DNA from: Massilia phosphatilytica
GTDB taxonomy: Bacteria; Pseudomonadota; Gammaproteobacteria; Burkholderiales; Burkholderiaceae_D
Assembly: GCF_002968015.1 (NCBI RefSeq)
Contig: NZ_PUIP01000025.1
Location: 22,793-86,792 of the forward strand
Length of the DNA stretch: 64,000 nt
Direction: 5' to 3'
The number at the start of each line of letters is the position of its first letter. Positions within the stretch are counted from its first letter, which is position 1. The notes beneath the pieces are model-generated. The model worked only from the letters and a program-made list of their open reading frames with translations. It ran no database searches and was not told the DNA's origin. Below, one piece after another: positions 17,881-26,759 of the stretch. The position numbers and the translations under genes are program-made.

Positions 17881-18071
17881 GACATGAAATCGCCGGCGGC
17901 GTTGCTATAATCGGCCGCTGCCGGCCTTGTCTCCCAGGCGTAACAACGGGGTGTTGTTGCCGATGCACGACAAAGGTTTTCGCTATACAACGATGCCGAA
18001 CACTGGCATATTGTTACGACACGAATAGCACGGCCGTTCGTTGCAAAAGAAAAATTTCTTTAGGAGACACA

Positions 18072-19442
18072 ATGCGTAAGACCTCATTCGCGCTCGCGCT
18101 GCTGACCGCTGCCGTCCTGTCGGCTTGCGGCGGCAGCAGTACCAGCCCTCGCGGCGGCGACCAGACCCCGGGCACCAAGTTCAGCGCACAGGTATCGTTC
18201 GGCGACAGCCTGTCCGACGTCGGCACGTACGCGGTCGGCGGCATCAAGGCGCTGGGCGGTGGCAAGTTCACGATCAACGGCGACAATACGTCGATCAACG
18301 CGGACCTGACCGGCAAGAACTGGACCGAATTCGTCGCAGCCCAGCTGCAGCTGCCGGCACCGTGCGCCGCCCAGACGGGCCTGCAGGGCGACGCGACCAA
18401 GGGCTTCTCCGTGCCCGTCGCCACCAACGTCAACTGCCTGAACTATGCGCAGGGCGGCTCGCGCGTGACGAATCCGATCGGCCCGAACAACAAGGCCGTG
18501 AATCCGACGCTGGGCCTCCTGACCACGCCCGTCGTGACGCAGATCGCGAACCACCTGGCCAAGACCGGCGGCAAGTTCAGCGGCACCGAAGTGGTGACCG
18601 TGATGGCTGGCGGTAACGACATCCTGTTCCTGCTGGGCCAGTTGTCGACGAACGCCACCGCCGCCGGCACCGCAGCCGGTTCCCAGGCCTTCGCCGTGTC
18701 GCTGACCACGCAACTGGCTGCGGGCGCCACGAACCCGGCCACCGCGGCGCAATCGATCGGCCTGGCGATCCAGACCGAAGCGGCGCGCACCGGCCACACC
18801 GACACCTCCATCGTGCAGGCCGCCGTCACCGCCGCCGTCATGGCCGGCAATACCGCGGCCGCTCAAGCCACCGTGTACGGCCCGATGGTCGCCAAGGCCC
18901 AGGCCGACGCGACGGCCGCCGGCCAGAAGGCGGGCGCCGACTACCTGACCGCCAACGCCGCCGGTGTCGTCACCGCGATGGCGACCGCCGGCGCCGAGCT
19001 GGGCGCACTCGTCAAGTCGCAGATCGTCGGCAAGGGCGCGAACTACGTCGTCGTGAACAACCTGCCGGACGTGGCCTCGACGCCGTCGGGCAAATCGCAG
19101 TCGGCCGCCGTCCAGGCCCTGATCGTGAAAGCCGTCGACGCGTTCAACGCGCAGCTGAAGGCCGGTGTCGCGAACGAGCCGAAGGTGCTGTACGTCGACC
19201 TGTGGACCGTCAGCCACGACGAAGTGATCAACCCGGGCCCGTATGGCCTCACCAATACGTCGACCCCGGCCTGCGGCCCGAACGCGCTGGGCACCACGTC
19301 GCTCGTCTGCAATGCGAAGAACGTGATCGCCGGCGACGTCAGCCGCTACATGTTCGCCGACGAAGTGCACCCGACGCCGTTCGAGAACTGGCTGGTCGCG
19401 CGCTACGTCCTCGAGCAGATGGCTGTGAAGGGCTGGCTGTAA
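18072..19442 (+). CDS. SGNH/GDSL-family lipoprotein esterase
   Basis: 456-aa secreted GDSL hydrolase. Lipobox LLTAAVLSAC ends at Cys19. Block I FGDSLSDVG carries nucleophile Ser46, an AGGND block III carries Asn182, and block V DEVHPT near residue 430 supplies Asp/His. Residues about 195-310 form an Ala/Thr-rich helical insertion between blocks III and V, unusual for the plain GDSL fold and resembling a cap. No autotransporter barrel follows. AGGAGA lies before the ATG. Confidence 0.86.
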   Translation: MRKTSFALALLTAAVLSACGGSSTSPRGGDQTPGTKFSAQVSFGDSLSDVGTYAVGGIKALGGGKFTINGDNTSINADLTGKNWTEFVAAQLQLPAPCAAQTGLQGDATKGFSVPVATNVNCLNYAQGGSRVTNPIGPNNKAVNPTLGLLTTPVVTQIANHLAKTGGKFSGTEVVTVMAGGNDILFLLGQLSTNATAAGTAAGSQAFAVSLTTQLAAGATNPATAAQSIGLAIQTEAARTGHTDTSIVQAAVTAAVMAGNTAAAQATVYGPMVAKAQADATAAGQKAGADYLTANAAGVVTAMATAGAELGALVKSQIVGKGANYVVVNNLPDVASTPSGKSQSAAVQALIVKAVDAFNAQLKAGVANEPKVLYVDLWTVSHDEVINPGPYGLTNTSTPACGPNALGTTSLVCNAKNVIAGDVSRYMFADEVHPTPFENWLVARYVLEQMAVKGWL

Positions 19443-19453
19443 TCGTCACGACA

Positions 19454-19475
19454 GGCCCGTCCGCGCGGGCGGGCC
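19454..19475. other. Near-palindromic hairpin between GDSL and ompW genes
   Basis: A 22-base stretch beginning GGCCCG and ending CGGGCC is self-complementary but for one symmetric mismatch pair. No T-run follows. It may be an intercistronic stabiliser. Confidence 0.4.
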
Positions 19476-19498
19476 ATCAATAAGAATCAGGAGATAAC

Positions 19499-20176
19499 AT
19501 GAAAGTAAGTTCCAATGTCGTGAAACTGCTTGTCGCCGTGGGCGCGCTGGCCGTGGCGGGCGGCGCTGCGGCACAGGCTCAGGGGAAATGGGCTGTGTCG
19601 ATCGGCGCTGCCCAGATCACCCCGCACGTGGAAAGCGGCGCGATTTCCGCCCCGGCCCTGCCGAACTCGCTCGGCGATGTCGGCAAGGACACGGAACCGG
19701 TCATCGTCGTGAACTACGGCTTCACCGACAACATCACCGGCGAATTCACCTTTGCCAGCCCCTACAAGCACACCCTGTACGGCGCGGGCGCCATCGCCGG
19801 CACGGGTGAGCTGGGCACGGTGAATGCCTTGCCGCCGACCGCGTTCGTGCAATACCGTTTCTTCTCGCCGAATGCGGCCTTCCGTCCCTATGTCGGCCTT
19901 GGCGTGACCTATGCCTACTTCTACAAGGAAACCGGCTCGTTCCGCATGACCGCGCTGACGAACCCGGGTGGTCCGGCGACGACGTTCAGCATCGACAACA
20001 AGTTGACCGCGTCGGGCCAGATTGGCGCCGTCTGGAACTTCAACGAGAAATGGTTCCTCAACGCCGCGCTCGTGAAGACCCGCCTGCGTACCGATGTGCA
20101 CTTCTCGACGCACCAGAGCCAGCACATGAAGCTGGATCCGAACTCGACCGTGCTGACCTTGGGCTACAAGTTCTGA
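19499..20176 (+). CDS. OmpW-family outer membrane protein
   Basis: 225-aa protein with a Sec signal ending near AAAQAQ (about residue 28) and an eight-strand beta-barrel pattern. OmpW hallmarks include LPPTAFVQYRFF, RPYVGLGVTYAYFY and the C-terminal LTLGYKF ending in Phe for Bam recognition. OmpW proteins pass small hydrophobic molecules. AGGAGA precedes the ATG. A strong bidirectional terminator separates it from the convergent gcdH. Confidence 0.9.
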   Translation: MKVSSNVVKLLVAVGALAVAGGAAAQAQGKWAVSIGAAQITPHVESGAISAPALPNSLGDVGKDTEPVIVVNYGFTDNITGEFTFASPYKHTLYGAGAIAGTGELGTVNALPPTAFVQYRFFSPNAAFRPYVGLGVTYAYFYKETGSFRMTALTNPGGPATTFSIDNKLTASGQIGAVWNFNEKWFLNAALVKTRLRTDVHFSTHQSQHMKLDPNSTVLTLGYKF

Positions 20177-20192
20177 TCGCGATTCGCGCAAT

Positions 20193-20224
20193 AAAAAACC
20201 CGCCGATTTCGGCGGGTTTTTTTT
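20193..20224. terminator. Bidirectional rho-independent terminator
   Basis: CCCGCCGA/TCGGCGGG stem flanked by six A on the left and eight T on the right, so it can end both the ompW transcript (+) and the convergent gcdH transcript (-). Confidence 0.93.
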
Positions 20225-20239
20225 CGTGCGCCGGCGCGA

Positions 20240-21433
20240 TCAGAACGCTGCGATACCGGTCTGCGCACGCCCCAGGATCAGCGCGTGGATGTCGTGCGTC
20301 CCTTCATACGTGTTGACGACTTCCAGGTTGACGAGGTGGCGTGCCACGCCGAATTCGTCGCTGATGCCATTGCCGCCCATCATGTCGCGCGCCATGCGTG
20401 CGATGTCGAGTGCCTTGCCGCAGGAGTTGCGCTTCATGATCGACGTGATCTCGACCGCGGCCGTGCCCTCGTCCTTCATGCGGCCCAGGCGCAGGACGCC
20501 CTGCAGGCCCAGCGTGATTTCAGTCTGCATGTCGGCCAGCTTTTTCTGGATCAGCTGGTTCGCGGCCAGCGGCTTGCCGAACTGCTTGCGGTCCAGCACG
20601 TATTGGCGGGAACGGTGCCAGCAGTCTTCCGCGGCGCCGAGCGCGCCCCAGGCAATGCCGTAGCGGGCCGAGTTCAGGCAGGTGAACGGACCCTTCAGGC
20701 CGCGCACTTCGGGGAAGGCGTTTTCTTCGGGGCAGAAGACTTCGTCCATCACGATCTCGCCGGTGATCGACGCGCGCAGGCCGACCTTGCCGTGGATCGC
20801 CGGTGCGGACAGGCCCTTCCAGCCCTTTTCCAGCACGAAGCCGCGGATCTTGCCTTCGTCATCCTTGGCCCAGACGACGAACACGTCGGCGATCGGCGAA
20901 TTCGTGATCCACATCTTCGAGCCGGACAGCGAATAGCCGCCGTCGACCTTGCGCGCGCGCGTGACCATCGAGCCCGGGTCGGAGCCGTGGTTCGGTTCGG
21001 TCAGGCCGAAGCAGCCGATCCATTCGCCGGTGGCCAGTTTCGGCAGGTATTTCTGCTTCGTTGCTTCATTGCCGAATTCGTAGATCGGCACCATCACGAG
21101 CGACGACTGCACGCTCATCATCGAGCGGTAGCCGGAATCGACGCGCTCGACTTCGCGCGCGATCAGGCCGTAGCTGACGTAGTTCAGGCCGGGGCCGCCG
21201 TATTGCTCGGGAATGGTGGGACCCAGAAGGCCCAGTTCACCCATCTCGCGGAAGATGGACGCGTCGGTGGTTTCGTGGCGGAAGGCTTCGAGGACGCGCG
21301 GCAGCAGCTTGTCCTGGCAATAGGCCGCGGCGGCGTCGCGCACCATGCGCTCTTCGTCGAGCAACTGCTCGTTCAACAGCAACGGATCATCCCAATGGAA
21401 CTGGGCTTTGCGGGGCGTATCGGAACGGCTCAT
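20240..21433 (-). CDS. gcdH: Glutaryl-CoA dehydrogenase
   Basis: 397-aa FAD acyl-CoA dehydrogenase of the GcdH type, oxidising and decarboxylating glutaryl-CoA in lysine/tryptophan catabolism. Features: GLLGPTIPEQYGGPGLNYV, RSMMSVQSSLVM, the FAD block CFGLTEPNHGSDPGSM and a WITNSPIADV segment. The catalytic Glu lies in NTYEGTHDIHALILGR. Close match to betaproteobacterial GcdH over its full length. Confidence 0.93.
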   Translation of the reverse strand: MSRSDTPRKAQFHWDDPLLLNEQLLDEERMVRDAAAAYCQDKLLPRVLEAFRHETTDASIFREMGELGLLGPTIPEQYGGPGLNYVSYGLIAREVERVDSGYRSMMSVQSSLVMVPIYEFGNEATKQKYLPKLATGEWIGCFGLTEPNHGSDPGSMVTRARKVDGGYSLSGSKMWITNSPIADVFVVWAKDDEGKIRGFVLEKGWKGLSAPAIHGKVGLRASITGEIVMDEVFCPEENAFPEVRGLKGPFTCLNSARYGIAWGALGAAEDCWHRSRQYVLDRKQFGKPLAANQLIQKKLADMQTEITLGLQGVLRLGRMKDEGTAAVEITSIMKRNSCGKALDIARMARDMMGGNGISDEFGVARHLVNLEVVNTYEGTHDIHALILGRAQTGIAAF

Positions 21434-21566
21434 GGGGCTCCTGTCTCAATCTTTGTAAGAATGTGGGCGGGCGAATGGATAGCCGCCCGGGTCGAGCCAT
21501 TATAGAAACCCCGCCTTGCCGCATCTTTTCAAACTGCGACAGGCATTTTCATTTTTAAAACAGAGG

Positions 21567-22067
21567 TCAGGTACTGCCGAAGCGCCCGCCATGGAACAGC
21601 AGGGCGGACTGCGGATGCACGGCGCAGTCTTCCACTTCGCCCACGAAGATCACGTGGTCGCCTTCCGGGTAGCGGCTGCGGTTGTGGCATTCGAACCAGG
21701 CGGACACGCCTTTCAGGATCGGCTGGCCGGTGCGCGACAATTCGTACTCGACGCCTTCGAACGGATCCTGGCCGCGCCGCGAAAACCGGCGCGCCAGCTC
21801 TTCTTGCCCGGCAGATAGCACGTTGATGACGTAGTGCGAATTGCCGGTGAAGATGGGCAGGCTGTTGGCGATGTTCGACAGGCTCCACAGCACCAGCGGC
21901 GGCTCCAGCGACACGGAATTGAAGGACGAGGCGGTCAGGCCGCGGAATTTGCCGTCGCCAAGGCGCGTCGTGATGACGGTAACGCCGGTCGCGAATTGGG
22001 ACAGGGCCTGGCGGAAATGGGCGGAATCGAAACCGCGCGTGACGGCGCGAGGTGAGCTGGTGTTCAT
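21567..22067 (-). CDS. Flavin reductase family protein (FMN-binding split barrel)
   Basis: 166-aa protein with the split-barrel FMN reductase layout: FRQALSQFATGVTVITT, a GLTASSFNSVSLEPPLVLWSL-like FMN block (starting near residue 43) and HVIFVGEVEDC. Members supply reduced flavin to two-component monooxygenases; no oxygenase gene adjoins. Divergent from msrA, 106 bases apart. Confidence 0.87.
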   Translation of the reverse strand: MNTSSPRAVTRGFDSAHFRQALSQFATGVTVITTRLGDGKFRGLTASSFNSVSLEPPLVLWSLSNIANSLPIFTGNSHYVINVLSAGQEELARRFSRRGQDPFEGVEYELSRTGQPILKGVSAWFECHNRSRYPEGDHVIFVGEVEDCAVHPQSALLFHGGRFGST

Positions 22068-22173
22068 GCGCGCATTATGCCATCAATGGCCGGCCGTTCC
22101 CCGAGCCTGCACGAGCGGGCGCTTTCGGTTACAGTGAAACCATGAACAACTATTTATCCCTCGAGGAGTCAGC

Positions 22174-22713
22174 ATGAGCCAGCAATCAGCAACCGAAGTG
22201 GCCATCCTGGGCGGCGGGTGTTTCTGGTGCCTGGAAGCGGTCTATCTGGAAGCGCGCGGTATTCTCCGCGTGGAATCGGGCTATATGGGCGGCGAGACCC
22301 CTGCGCCGACTTACGAGCAGGTGTGCGCGGGCACGACGGGTCATGCGGAAGTGGTGAAGCTGGAATTCGACCCGAACGTGATCAGCTATCGCGACATCCT
22401 GGAAATCTTTTTCACGATCCACGACCCGACAACGCTCGATCGCCAGGGCAACGACGTCGGCACGCAGTACCGCTCGGTGATCTTCTTCGCGTCGCCGGAA
22501 CAGGAAGCGACGGCGCGCAAGGTAATGGCCGAGATGGCCGCCGTGTGGGATGCGCCGATCGTCACGCAGGTGCTGCCGGCCGAGCAGTGGTACAAGGCCG
22601 AGGACTACCACCAGAATTATTTCGCCCAGCACCCGCTGCAGGGCTACTGCGCATTTGTCGTGGCGCCCAAGGTGGCCAAGTTCCGCAAGATGTTCACGGA
22701 TCGCGTCAAGTAA
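22174..22713 (+). CDS. msrA: Peptide methionine sulfoxide reductase MsrA
   Basis: 179-aa reductase of Met-S-sulfoxide. The catalytic motif GCFWCLE starts at residue 15 (nucleophile Cys16), and the GYMGG, GHAEVV and DVGTQYRSVIF blocks are complete. The C terminus has no second Cys-rich tail beyond QGYCAF. ATG 22174 follows GAGGAG. Confidence 0.95.
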   Translation: MSQQSATEVAILGGGCFWCLEAVYLEARGILRVESGYMGGETPAPTYEQVCAGTTGHAEVVKLEFDPNVISYRDILEIFFTIHDPTTLDRQGNDVGTQYRSVIFFASPEQEATARKVMAEMAAVWDAPIVTQVLPAEQWYKAEDYHQNYFAQHPLQGYCAFVVAPKVAKFRKMFTDRVK

Positions 22714-22736
22714 GTGGTGGATGCCGGCGGCATCCA

Positions 22737-23942
22737 TCACGGATACATGTACCTCCGGGACCACGGAATCAGGTCCGGTTCCCCGCCCGCCTTGCCGCAC
22801 ACGATCTGGTACAGGCTGACCCAGTCATGCGCGAAGCCGTACGCGCAGCCAGCCAGGTAGACGTGCCAGATGCGGAACGTCTTCGGATCGCACGTCGCCC
22901 GGATGCGGTCGGCATTGTTCTCGAAATTCTCGGTCCACAGCGCGCACGTGCGGGCATAGTGGCGCCGCAGGTTTTCCACGTCGCGGACCTCGAGGCCGCC
23001 TTCCTGCATCGTGCGAATGACGGTGGACAGGTGCGCCAGCTCGCCATGCGGGAACACGTATTTGTCGATGAACTCGCCGCCGCCGTACGGGCTGTTGCGC
23101 TGCTCGACGTCGGTCGTGGTGATGCCATGGTTCATCACGACGCCACCCGGCGCCAGGAGCTTGCTGATGCGGCCGAAGTACTCCGGCAGGTTGTCCACGC
23201 CCACATGCTCGAACATGCCGACGCTCGTGATGCGGTCGAACTGGCCGCCGACGTCGCGATAGTCCTGCAACCGGATCTCGACCCGGTCCTGCAACCCGGC
23301 CTGCGCCACGCGCTCGCGCGCCAGTTCGTACTGGCGTTCCGACAGCGTGACACCCACGCAGCGCGCGCCGAACTTGCTGGCCGCGCGGATCACGAGCGCG
23401 CCCCAGCCGCAGCCGATGTCGAGCAGCGTCTGGCCCGGGTGCACGCCGATCTTGGTGAGGATGTGGTCGATCTTCTTTTGCTGGGCCGTGGCCAGGTCCT
23501 CGTCGCCGTTCTCGAAATAGGCGCAGGAATAGACCATGGCCGGGTCGAGGAACAGGCTGTAGAACTCGTTGGAGACGTCGTAGTGGTAGCGGATGGCCTC
23601 GGCATCCTTCTCGCGCGTGTGCGGCGAGACGAGGCGCAGGGCGGCGCTGGCGACGCGGCTCGCGCGCGCCGGCTTGCCCGTGGTTTCCGCGAGGGCAGAA
23701 CCCACCTGGATCATATCGGCCGCGCGTCCTTCGATCTCGAGCGCGCCTTCGACATAGGCCTCACCCAGGCTGCCCAGCGACGGCGTGAGGAGGTAGCGCA
23801 GCCCGCCCGGACTGGGGACGCGGATTTTTACGCGCGGCTGGTGGTCGGACGACAGGTCGACCTGCGCGCCGTTCCATAATTCCACGCGCAGGGGCAGGTT
23901 GAATTTGCTGCGTATGCCTGAAGTCCAGGCGGAAAGCTTCAT
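22737..23942 (-). CDS. Cyclopropane-fatty-acyl-phospholipid synthase family methyltransferase
   Basis: 401-aa SAM-dependent enzyme of the CFA synthase family, modifying unsaturated acyl chains of membrane lipids. The SAM motif LDIGCGWGALVIRA, the YDVSNEFYSLFLDPAMVYSC lipid-site block and SVGMFEHVG are all visible. Start ATG 23942 (MKLSAWTSG) is chosen for family length; the frame is open further upstream but the added 60 residues are basic and shadow-like. It converges with msrA and follows the hemerythrin-PdxH gene on the same strand. Confidence 0.88.
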   Translation of the reverse strand: MKLSAWTSGIRSKFNLPLRVELWNGAQVDLSSDHQPRVKIRVPSPGGLRYLLTPSLGSLGEAYVEGALEIEGRAADMIQVGSALAETTGKPARASRVASAALRLVSPHTREKDAEAIRYHYDVSNEFYSLFLDPAMVYSCAYFENGDEDLATAQQKKIDHILTKIGVHPGQTLLDIGCGWGALVIRAASKFGARCVGVTLSERQYELARERVAQAGLQDRVEIRLQDYRDVGGQFDRITSVGMFEHVGVDNLPEYFGRISKLLAPGGVVMNHGITTTDVEQRNSPYGGGEFIDKYVFPHGELAHLSTVIRTMQEGGLEVRDVENLRRHYARTCALWTENFENNADRIRATCDPKTFRIWHVYLAGCAYGFAHDWVSLYQIVCGKAGGEPDLIPWSRRYMYP

Positions 23943-23992
23943 CTGGTCGAACACGCGTATTCTCCGGCTGATCCTGAGCCGGATGCACCGGG

Positions 23993-25180
23993 TCAGGGTT
24001 GCAAACGTTGCCGCGTCCAAAGTCCATCTTCCTGCCGCGTGTAGACGATGCGGTCGTGGAAGCGTGAACGCCGCCCCTGCCAGAACTCGATCCGTTCCGG
24101 CACCAGGCGAAAACCGCCCCAATGTTGTGGCCGTGGCGGTGCTTCGCCATATCGACGCGCCACTTCCTCGTAGTGTTGTTCGAGGGCGGCACGGTTCGCG
24201 ATCGGTTCGCTCTGCTCGGACGCGATCGCCGACAGCCGGCTTTTCAGCGGTCGGCTGTTGAAATATTTATCGCTTTCCTCGGCACTCGTGCGTTCAACTC
24301 TGCCTTCGATCCGCACTTGCCGTTCAAGTTCACTCCAGAAGAATAGCAGAGCTGCAAAAGGCTTGCTTGCCAGCTGCTTGCCTTTCTGGCTGTCGTAATT
24401 CGTGTACCAGGTAAACCCGCGCGCATCGAATTGCTTGACGAGAACAATGCGCGACGTCGGCCGTCCATCTTCGCCCACGGTGGCCACGCTCATCGCGTTC
24501 GGTTCGTTCACCTCGGCCTTCAGCGCTTCTTCGAACCAGCGCGTGAACTGGTCGATCGGATCGCTGGCGACGTCGCTTTCGTCCAGGCGGGCCTGCCCGT
24601 AATCCTTGCGCAGATCGGCGACTGTTTCGCCTATCGACGGTGCTGGCTGCTCCAGGCCGCGGCGCTGGCGCATCGCGCCACCCAGGCGCGCCATCTGATC
24701 CGGACCAAACAGGCGCAGCGCCATCGGCGCGACGATGCCTTCTTCGCGCTCCATATGGCCGTGATAGCTCTGCACGAAGCGGCGCACGATCGAGGCCGAC
24801 AGCTGCGCGCCGCTGCCGTCCGCGATGGCCGTCAGCTGTTCGTGCAGGTCTTGCCACATCGCATCCATGTCCTTGTGTTCCTGCAGGATCACGGGCACCA
24901 GTGCCTGCAGCGTGGCCGCGTCCTCGCCCTTGGCGATGGCCAGCAGCATCGGCAGCAGATCCTGCTCTTCGTCCTCGTGGTGCAGGTGGGCGGCCTTGTC
25001 GAAGTATTTCAGCACGGCCGTTGCCGCCTGGCGCGCTTGCTCGTCGGCACCATGTTCAGGCAGGTGTACGAGCAGTTTTTCCAGCGTGGCAAGCTGTTTG
25101 CGGATGCGGCCGTGGCAATGCTTGAGGACGGCGACGGGTTGGTCGAAATCGGGAGCGGGGTCGGCAAGAAGGTTGTTCAT
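23993..25180 (-). CDS. Hemerythrin (HHE) domain fused to pyridoxamine 5'-phosphate oxidase
   Basis: 395-aa two-domain protein. Residues about 1-160 form a hemerythrin-like four-helix bundle with His21/His23, HLHHEDEE (65-72), EHKDMD (101-106) and HGHMEREE (140-147), the di-iron ligand pattern. After a linker, residues about 183-395 are a full PdxH: RKDYGQARLDES, SRIVLVKQFDARGF, the SRPLKSRLSAIASEQSEPI block and the C-terminal signature RSRFHDRIVY...RLQP. PdxH makes pyridoxal phosphate from PMP/PNP with O2 and FMN. The frame is unbroken; an internal ATG at GGAMRQRR has only a weak ribosome site. Confidence 0.9.
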   Translation of the reverse strand: MNNLLADPAPDFDQPVAVLKHCHGRIRKQLATLEKLLVHLPEHGADEQARQAATAVLKYFDKAAHLHHEDEEQDLLPMLLAIAKGEDAATLQALVPVILQEHKDMDAMWQDLHEQLTAIADGSGAQLSASIVRRFVQSYHGHMEREEGIVAPMALRLFGPDQMARLGGAMRQRRGLEQPAPSIGETVADLRKDYGQARLDESDVASDPIDQFTRWFEEALKAEVNEPNAMSVATVGEDGRPTSRIVLVKQFDARGFTWYTNYDSQKGKQLASKPFAALLFFWSELERQVRIEGRVERTSAEESDKYFNSRPLKSRLSAIASEQSEPIANRAALEQHYEEVARRYGEAPPRPQHWGGFRLVPERIEFWQGRRSRFHDRIVYTRQEDGLWTRQRLQP

Positions 25181-25280
25181 GATCGCTGTTGTGGACGTGC
25201 AGAATGCGGAGAATTTTTTGATTGACTGAAAGTTATTTTAGAGCAATGAGCGCCGTTTCGTCCGGTAAAATGAAGGGATC

Positions 25281-26153
25281 ATGACTACGATTTCCACCTC
25301 TCTCTTCGATGACGTCGACTTCGAGCGGCGCTTCGGCGGCATTGCCCGCCTCTACGGCGAGCGTGCACTCGAACGCTTCCGCGCGGCGCACGTTTGCGTG
25401 GTCGGCGTCGGCGGCGTCGGCTCCTGGATCGTCGAGGCGCTGGCCCGCAGCGCCGTCGGCCGGCTCACGCTCATCGACCTCGACAACGTGGCCGAATCCA
25501 ACATCAACCGGCAGATCCAGGCCCTGTCGACCACGGTCGGCATGCCCAAGATCGAGGCGCTGAAACAGCGCATCGCGCTCATCAATCCGTATTGCGAAGT
25601 CGAGCTCATCGAAGACTTCATCGATCCGGACAACATCCCGCAGATGATCGGGACAGACCGTTTTGATTACGTGGTCGACGCCATCGACAGCGTCAAGGCC
25701 AAGGCCGCGCTGATTGCCTACTGCAGTCAGCATGCGATCCCCTTGATCGTCATCGGCGGCGCCGGTGGCCAGCTCGACCCGACGAAAATCGAGGTGCGCG
25801 ACCTCGCCCGCACCGAGCAGGAACCGCTGCTGAAGAAAGTGCGCAAGATCCTGCGTGCCCACTACGGCTTCGCGCGCGGCGAAAAGAACAAGTACCACAT
25901 CGACGCCGTGTTCTCGATGGAACCGCTGCGCTACCCGCAGTCCGGCGACGCCTGCGAAATCGACGCGAACAGCATCACGGGCCTGAACTGCGCCGGCTTC
26001 GGCTCGAGCATGGTCGTCACCGCGACGTTCGGCATGGTCGCGGCCGGCCACATGCTGCGCAAGATGGCGGAGGAGGCCAATGCCGTGCCGGTGCCGGTTC
26101 ATGTAACCGAATCTGTCGACGCTGTCCAAGTCGAAGAGGCCTTGTTATCATAG
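25281..26153 (+). CDS. tcdA: tRNA threonylcarbamoyladenosine dehydratase TcdA
   Basis: 290-aa E1-like (ThiF-fold) enzyme that cyclises t6A to ct6A at tRNA position 37 with ATP. RRFGGIARLYG opens the protein, GVGGVGS (42-48) is the ATP loop, and DLDNVAESNINRQIQA and DAIDSVKAK are adenylation elements. GLNCAGFGSS replaces a catalytic Cys block of other E1 enzymes. It pairs functionally with the Sua5-type gene at 15.2 kb. Confidence 0.92.
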   Translation: MTTISTSLFDDVDFERRFGGIARLYGERALERFRAAHVCVVGVGGVGSWIVEALARSAVGRLTLIDLDNVAESNINRQIQALSTTVGMPKIEALKQRIALINPYCEVELIEDFIDPDNIPQMIGTDRFDYVVDAIDSVKAKAALIAYCSQHAIPLIVIGGAGGQLDPTKIEVRDLARTEQEPLLKKVRKILRAHYGFARGEKNKYHIDAVFSMEPLRYPQSGDACEIDANSITGLNCAGFGSSMVVTATFGMVAAGHMLRKMAEEANAVPVPVHVTESVDAVQVEEALLS

Positions 26154-26188
26154 GATCAGTTTTTTACTGATTCGTGAAAAGAGGCTCC

Positions 26189-26731
26189 ATGATCCGTCGT
26201 ATCGCCGTAGCAAGCCTGCTGCTGGCGGCCGTCGCCGCCAACGCGCAGGACGCATCCCAGCAGGCCGGCAACGGCCTGCAAGGTCCCAAGGACCCGGCCC
26301 AGGCCACCGCCAATGCCGCCAATCCCGCCAACCCGAACAATCCCGTCAACCCGGCACCCGAGGCGCAAGCGGAGCAAGGGCCGAAGGTGCAGGTCATCGA
26401 CCATGTCATCGGCAAGGGTACCGAGGCAATGGTCGGCAGCACGGTCGTCGTCAACTACACGGGCTGGTTCTACAAGCCGCTGGCCGCCAAGCAACGCGGC
26501 CGCAAGTTCGACTCGTCGCTGGACGCAGGCCGCGAACCGCTCGAGTTCCAGCTGGGCGCGCGCCAGGTCATCAAGGGCTGGGAGCAGGGCGTGCAGGGCA
26601 TGAAGGTGGGCGGCAAGCGCACCCTGATCATCCCGAGCGAACTCGCGTACGGCAAGCGCGGCGCCGGCGGCGGGTCCATTCCGCCGGATTCCGACCTGAT
26701 CTTCGACGTCGAACTCTTGAAGGTCAAGTAA
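26189..26731 (+). CDS. Periplasmic FKBP-type peptidyl-prolyl isomerase
   Basis: 180-aa exported protein: signal peptide to about residue 18 (VAANAQ), then a low-complexity Asn/Ala/Pro linker made of NPxNP-like repeats (about 35-60), then one FKBP domain (about 70-180). The FKBP pocket shows VNYTGWFY, FDSS, QVIKGWEQGVQGMKVGGKR and the ELAYGKRG-to-IPP loop. ATG 26189 is favoured over GTG 26174 because AGAGG is at proper spacing. Confidence 0.9.
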   Translation: MIRRIAVASLLLAAVAANAQDASQQAGNGLQGPKDPAQATANAANPANPNNPVNPAPEAQAEQGPKVQVIDHVIGKGTEAMVGSTVVVNYTGWFYKPLAAKQRGRKFDSSLDAGREPLEFQLGARQVIKGWEQGVQGMKVGGKRTLIIPSELAYGKRGAGGGSIPPDSDLIFDVELLKVK

Positions 26732-26759
26732 GTCAAAACTCATCAACCGGGAGGACGGC

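Noticed and set aside
24500..24690. Independent pdxH start inside the hemerythrin-PdxH gene
   Set aside because: An ATG exists at GGAMRQRR but the upstream bases give only a weak ribosome site and the frame is continuous with the HHE domain, so one fused product is the simpler reading.
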